A stretch of DNA of 38,496 nt, from assembly GCA_040219575.1 (NCBI GenBank), contig JAVJSD010000123.1, positions 1 through 38,496 of the forward strand, written 5' to 3'. The stretch is from JAVJSD01 sp040219575. Its GTDB lineage: Bacteria; Planctomycetota; Planctomycetia; Pirellulales; Pirellulaceae. The notes below the pieces were generated by a model that ran no database searches, had not been told where the DNA came from, and saw only the letters and a list, made by a program, of their open reading frames with translations. Below, piece after piece: positions 35,187 through 38,496 of this stretch; the stretch's first letter is position 1, and each line of letters begins with the position of its first letter. A program made the translations under genes and the position numbers.

Positions 35187-35265
35187 GGGGCCAGCTGCTT
35201 CTAAAGAGGGGCTCATGCTCCATCCGAATGCAACCATAGGCCCCGTGCCGCCTTGAAGCTGTCGG
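35187..35265. repeat. Long dispersed repeat, copy R2 (diverged)
   Basis: GGGGCCAGCTGCTTCTAAAG then AGGGGCTCATGCTCCATCCG matches R3 at roughly two thirds of positions, including the closing GCCGCC-TTGAAGC. It lies just downstream of paralogue B, as R1 does for A. Confidence 0.6.
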
Positions 35266-35309
35266 CCTAGACGGCCCCGCTTAAACCAAAGCGGGCGGGA
35301 ACAGGGCCA

Positions 35310-35861
35310 CTATTGCTTCGCCTTTCGGGACAATTCAAAGTCCTGACTCAATTCAATCTCGGCCACATGCAGTTCCGGTCGAAACTTCGAGGATGCCGCT
35401 TCATCGAGGTAGTCATACCACTGAAGGACATCCATCTCTACTTCTCGGTCCACGATTTCCTTCAAACGGCGAAAGTCCTCCCGCATCCCGCCATCAAGCG
35501 GCCTCGGTGGATTGACGCGGAGCCAGGGATGCTCCTGGCTGACGTACTGCACCACGTCCCCCTCTGAAGATACTACAAGAACCTCATCGAGCGTCCCAAA
35601 CGGTTCGTAGTCACGATAGGTTTCGTGACTTCCCGCTCGGGACCATACCTCAATGGCGATGCGACGGTGGTTCGCCGCCTGGCCGAACTGCTCCTTGCGA
35701 ACGACGATCCGCGACGAAACTCGCGCGGTATCGACACGCCGAAAACGCACAATCGTCAGTAGGACTCCCGCCACCAGCATCAACACAAGCAGGGCCCGGA
35801 TCGAAAACCGCACCCGGTTGTTCTCGCCTACCCAAACGGAGGGCGACATCTGTGGCTTCAC
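35310..35861 (-). CDS. Membrane-anchored protein, paralogue B (183 aa)
   Basis: The start is GTG at 35861 with GGAGA 8-9 bases upstream; internal ATG at residue 5 is an alternative. VRFSIRALLVLMLVAGVLLT is the classic planctomycete single-helix anchor. The outer part has RRIAIEVWSRAGSHETYRDY then EPFGTLDEVLVVSSEG, sharing YxDYEPxGTL with paralogue A in the same position relative to the helix, and a charged end. Function unknown. It has probably arisen by tandem duplication with paralogue A. Confidence 0.75.
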   Translation of the reverse strand: MKPQMSPSVWVGENNRVRFSIRALLVLMLVAGVLLTIVRFRRVDTARVSSRIVVRKEQFGQAANHRRIAIEVWSRAGSHETYRDYEPFGTLDEVLVVSSEGDVVQYVSQEHPWLRVNPPRPLDGGMREDFRRLKEIVDREVEMDVLQWYDYLDEAASSKFRPELHVAEIELSQDFELSRKAKQ

Positions 35862-35904
35862 GTACTACGTCTCCCCGGCCGTGACCGTGAATTGCAGGAC
35901 AAGC

Positions 35905-36052
35905 ATCAAGGGGCCAGCCATTTCTGAAAAGGGGCGTCGCTTCCACCCGAGTGAAATTGCTCGTCCCGGGCCGCCCTGAAGCGATTCGGCGACGCTGCGC
36001 TCGACGGGGTGATCGTTTCTCCCTCAGTTGAGATCAGTGGCCGCGTTTTTCG
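35905..36052 (-). pseudogene. Repeat copy R3: possible C-terminal remnant of a lost third paralogue
   Basis: The block matches R1 closely (CCAGCCATTTC then GAAAAGGGGCGTCGCTTCC). On the minus strand it can still be read as KTRPLISTEGETITPSSAA, the counterpart of KMRPLVSTEGESIAPSTN at the end of paralogue A, but there is no gene body upstream; the flanking gene ends at 36063. It looks like the tail of a duplicated paralogue whose body was deleted or replaced. Confidence 0.55.
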
Positions 36053-36062
36053 TTCCTACCGG

Positions 36063-37106
36063 CTATCGATTGACTGTTTCTCTCGAAAACAGGGATTCGC
36101 GAAAATAGTAGCGGCCCGATCCGTCGTACGGTTCAAAGAGGCGATTGAATCGACGGTCTGCATCGGTCCATGTCATCGACCTCGGTGGGTCATCCAACGG
36201 GGGAACGCTAAGCAAAGTTACTTGTTTGTAAAAGGCCGCCGCGTCGACGGCCGGCATGCAGGCGGCCGCTTCGGATTCGATCCAGAGCCGAAAGTCGACT
36301 TCCATGTCGGGGCCATCGAACTGCTTCTGGACGCGGACCAACGCCAGGTTGCTCACCGGCGGCCGCTGGCGAATGAGGGGACGTTGCTCCTTGTCGAGCA
36401 GCAGTTGACTGGGATACATCAAACTGTGCGGGGCCACGTCCATGCGAAACGCATAAGGCCCCGAGATCACGGGCAGCGGCTCGTCGAAAAGACGCGCACC
36501 GTCGGCGCCAATCAGGGAAACCCGCGGCGTTTGATCCTCGCCGGAGCGAAATTCGATTTCAACCACCTGCTCCTCGGCGGGGAGCTCCCAACTCAGCCAC
36601 TCCTCCGACGCCTCCGCCATGCCGTCGAAAAACCGCCGCTGCGCGAGACGCTCTCGGCTTTCGCTCCACTTCGATTTGAGCTCCGAACTGGGCCGCGGCG
36701 CGGTGCGCAGCAACCGGCTGCACTTGAGCCAATGTCGTCCGGCCGGCACGTAGATGCCCAGCTTCGCGACGCCGTGGGGCGAGCCGCTCAACTCGCTCCA
36801 GGCCAGCCGGGGGCCTTCGCGGACGATGAAATCGTCGCGGCTGGTGCACTTGGCCATCATCGCGACCAGGGATTTGTCCCGTTGCCGAGACGCCTGGTAG
36901 GCTCCCAAGGCGTCTCGCCGAATTCTTTTGTCGCGATTGCGCTCGAATTCGAGTTGCGCCACCGCCGCCTTCATTTCGGCAATGCGTTCGGGGAGCGTGC
37001 GCCGCTGCACCATGAGCCACACGTTGTACGCAATCAAGGCCATGGCCGCGACCGCCATCACGGCCCAACCGAGCATCCGCCACTTGTTGTCGATTGCGCG
37101 GGTCAC
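36063..37106 (-). CDS. Membrane-anchored protein of unknown function, 347 aa
   Basis: The start is GTG at 37106, overlapping the preceding stop as GTGA. One helix near the N-terminus (WRMLGWAVMAVAAMALIAYN) is followed by a coiled-coil-like segment (RTLPERIAEMKAAVAQLEFE). Then comes an exported beta-rich part (GVAKLGIYVPAGRHWLKCSR; EEQVVEIEFRSGEDQTPRVS). It lacks the YxDYEPxGTL motif, so it is not a clear paralogue of A and B although it shares their architecture. It is translationally coupled to the 97-residue gene before it and may form a complex with it. Confidence 0.75.
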   Translation of the reverse strand: MTRAIDNKWRMLGWAVMAVAAMALIAYNVWLMVQRRTLPERIAEMKAAVAQLEFERNRDKRIRRDALGAYQASRQRDKSLVAMMAKCTSRDDFIVREGPRLAWSELSGSPHGVAKLGIYVPAGRHWLKCSRLLRTAPRPSSELKSKWSESRERLAQRRFFDGMAEASEEWLSWELPAEEQVVEIEFRSGEDQTPRVSLIGADGARLFDEPLPVISGPYAFRMDVAPHSLMYPSQLLLDKEQRPLIRQRPPVSNLALVRVQKQFDGPDMEVDFRLWIESEAAACMPAVDAAAFYKQVTLLSVPPLDDPPRSMTWTDADRRFNRLFEPYDGSGRYYFRESLFSRETVNR

Positions 37107-37396
37107 TGGTCGGCCTCTCGCGCCTCGATGCGCTCGAAGCGCGCTTTCGCCAACGCAAAACACGCTGTCGGCGTCAACTCGCCGTCCGTGGAAGACTTCT
37201 CACTCTCCAGCGCGGATTCGCAAACCTGGGTTTCCTGACGCAGCGACTCGGCGTCCTTCTCCAGCGCCTTTCGCCATGCCTGGGGCTGCTGCAAGACACG
37301 TTCAAGCCAGACAACCTCTCTGCGGGTGATAATGGCCTGGGCCGTCAGCCCCAAGAGCAACATCATGGCGAGCAACAGCCGAATCGAAAACTTCAC
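37103..37396 (-). CDS. Small membrane-anchored helical protein, 97 aa
   Basis: The start is GTG at 37396 with a strong ribosome site (CCGGAGG, 5 bases away). FSIRLLLAMMLLLGLTAQAI is an anchor of the same type as in paralogue B. The rest is a long charged helix (TRREVVWLERVLQQPQAWRK; ALEKDAESLRQETQVCESAL), probably a coiled coil. Its stop overlaps the next start. The match of coiled coils suggests the two products interact; this is inference. Confidence 0.75.
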   Translation of the reverse strand: MKFSIRLLLAMMLLLGLTAQAIITRREVVWLERVLQQPQAWRKALEKDAESLRQETQVCESALESEKSSTDGELTPTACFALAKARFERIEAREADQ

Positions 37397-37474
37397 GGTT
37401 GCCTCCGGATGAGAGGGGCGCGGAACGGCTCCATTCTAGCGGGAAAACATCGCTTTGCGGCCCCGCCAACACGG

Positions 37475-38353
37475 CTATTCGTCCGACTTGCTACGATGCG
37501 CATCGAGCCACTGTTTCAAGCGGTCGGTCCCCTTAGGCGGTTGCTTTCCGCGCTGCAGATCGGCCTGGAGTCTGATCGACAGCAAATCGTAGATAGTGCG
37601 GCCTCGAGCGTTGTGGATCTCGGGATCTGCCCCAGCCTCGAGCATCCGCAGGCAATGCAGCGGGCGATCTCGAAAAAGCGCGTTCATTGTTGCTGTATCG
37701 CCGTATTTATTCATCGCATCTAAGGGGACGCCGGCGTCAATGATCCGCTGAAGTGTTTCACCCGATGTACCATAAATTGCATCTGTGCCCATGCAGGCAA
37801 GCAACAAGGTTTTCCCCTCGACGTCGCGCTGATCAATGTTGCTAGTGTGCTCGAGGGCGGCGAAGAAGAAATCCCATTTACTCTTCCGCATCGCAGTGAA
37901 CAAGATCGAGTCGCCGGCAAACAGCCAACTGTTCCTGGTGGTAATTGGCTCGGTCAGCTTCTTGTCCGGATCGGCTCCGGAGTCGAGCAGCAGTTGAAAC
38001 GCCTCCTGGTTGTCTTCACCGAAGGCCCAGTACAGCAGCGTCATTCCCTTCTTGCCCGACTGGTTGACGTCGAAGTCCGAGCCGAGCAGTTGCTTTAACT
38101 CCTCATGTTTGCGTTCGGAGATCAGTTTACAGGCCCGCAACGCCGCCTCCGAATCGAAGAAGTCTTCGGGCGTCCAGCCCGCCTCCGTCCACAACGTCTG
38201 ACGGCCCATGCCGCCGGCGGGTTTCTCGCCGCCGGCGGCGTCAATCTGCGGAAGCGGCCTGCTCTGAAGACCGACCACCACCACCCACACCGTTGCGGCG
38301 GCGACGCAAATCAGTCCCACGGAGACGATCCAGTTTGCCTTACGACGAGTCAT
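37475..38353 (-). CDS. Membrane-anchored ankyrin-repeat protein
   Basis: The product has 292 residues. A membrane helix (WIVSVGLICVAAATVWVVVV) follows a basic start, so the repeats are outside the cytoplasm. At least four ankyrin units are visible: GMTLLYWAFGEDNQEAFQLL with LDSGADPDKK; FTAMRKSKWDFFFAALEHTS; GKTLLLACMGTDAIYGTSGE with RIIDAGVPLDAMNK; and ALFRDRPLHCLRMLEAGADP. Ankyrin repeats bind other proteins; no enzyme domain is present. ATG at 38353 with CAGGACA upstream. The remaining 143 bases to the window end hold only a small hairpin, CGCGGC-TTCGT-GCCGCG, at 38433-38449. Confidence 0.85.
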   Translation of the reverse strand: MTRRKANWIVSVGLICVAAATVWVVVVGLQSRPLPQIDAAGGEKPAGGMGRQTLWTEAGWTPEDFFDSEAALRACKLISERKHEELKQLLGSDFDVNQSGKKGMTLLYWAFGEDNQEAFQLLLDSGADPDKKLTEPITTRNSWLFAGDSILFTAMRKSKWDFFFAALEHTSNIDQRDVEGKTLLLACMGTDAIYGTSGETLQRIIDAGVPLDAMNKYGDTATMNALFRDRPLHCLRMLEAGADPEIHNARGRTIYDLLSIRLQADLQRGKQPPKGTDRLKQWLDAHRSKSDE

Positions 38354-38496
38354 CGCTGTCCTGGTTCAGCGGGAACTGGAATTTGGGCGAGTGGTCGTTA
38401 GCGAATTGGTGAGGGCGTCCTGCCATTCGGGTCGCGGCTTCGTGCCGCGAAGGTTTATCGCTTTGGCGCCAATCCCGAAGGAGGGAAGACGGGCAG

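Noticed and set aside
38433..38449. Hairpin CGCGGC-TTCGT-GCCGCG near the right edge as a terminator
   Set aside because: No T-tract follows and no gene is seen to end there; too little sequence remains to judge.

Overview
The window looks like chromosomal DNA of a planctomycete, most likely of the Pirellulales. It is GC-rich, with long intergenic gaps and many short secreted or membrane-anchored proteins whose N-termini read like RFSIRALL plus one membrane segment. It also carries a Tat-exported Gfo/Idh/MocA oxidoreductase, a BBP2-like porin, a DUF1570-type lipoprotein and an initiator tRNA without an encoded CCA. These are typical planctomycete features, but the assignment is inferred from gene content only; no 16S gene is present.

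Layout. 1-4.2 kb: the 3' end of an unidentified gene, a tocopherol-methyltransferase-like enzyme, a convergent type III polyketide synthase, a class IV-like histone deacetylase homologue and a small cupin. The first three look like a small polyketide locus. 4.2-9.4 kb (minus strand): phoH - pgpH - ybeY - corC/hlyC, a compact RNA-quality-control and c-di-AMP operon whose last three genes are joined by 4-base overlaps. 9.6-17.9 kb: exported and membrane proteins (GH88/GH105-like hydrolase, MddA-like methyltransferase, SGNH hydrolase, HEAT-like protein, redoxin-fold protein without cysteines) and small unknowns. 17.9-19.7 kb: a gene-poor stretch with an LRR protein, a frameshifted DUF2924 remnant and tRNA-fMet. 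19.8-24.8 kb: membrane protein, lipoprotein metalloprotease, EI24/CysZ-like protein and Cys-rich porin. 25.1-30.2 kb (minus strand): YhaM-like exonuclease, PDZ-like membrane protein, ribH, nusB, an inserted ParDE-like toxin-antitoxin pair and ftsY. 30.4-34.2 kb: proS, two small unknowns and a Gfo/Idh oxidoreductase. 34.4-38.4 kb (minus strand): membrane-anchored small proteins, two of them clear paralogues, with a homologous block repeated three times at gene 3' ends, then an ankyrin-repeat protein.

The strongest non-gene signal is a family of at least five intergenic elements of about 63-75 bp. Each is a head-to-head pair of REP-like units: GTAG, then a 7-bp stem around a tetraloop. The tetraloop sequence covaries between the two halves (GTGA with TCAC, GCCA with TGGC), which argues that the pair folds as one structure. 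This is the arrangement of bacterial BIMEs mobilised by RAYT (TnpA-REP) proteins. No RAYT gene lies in the window. Other signals worth checking are an intrinsic-terminator-like hairpin directly against the phoH start codon, the DUF2924 remnant next to tRNA-fMet, and the repeated paralogue cluster at the right end.
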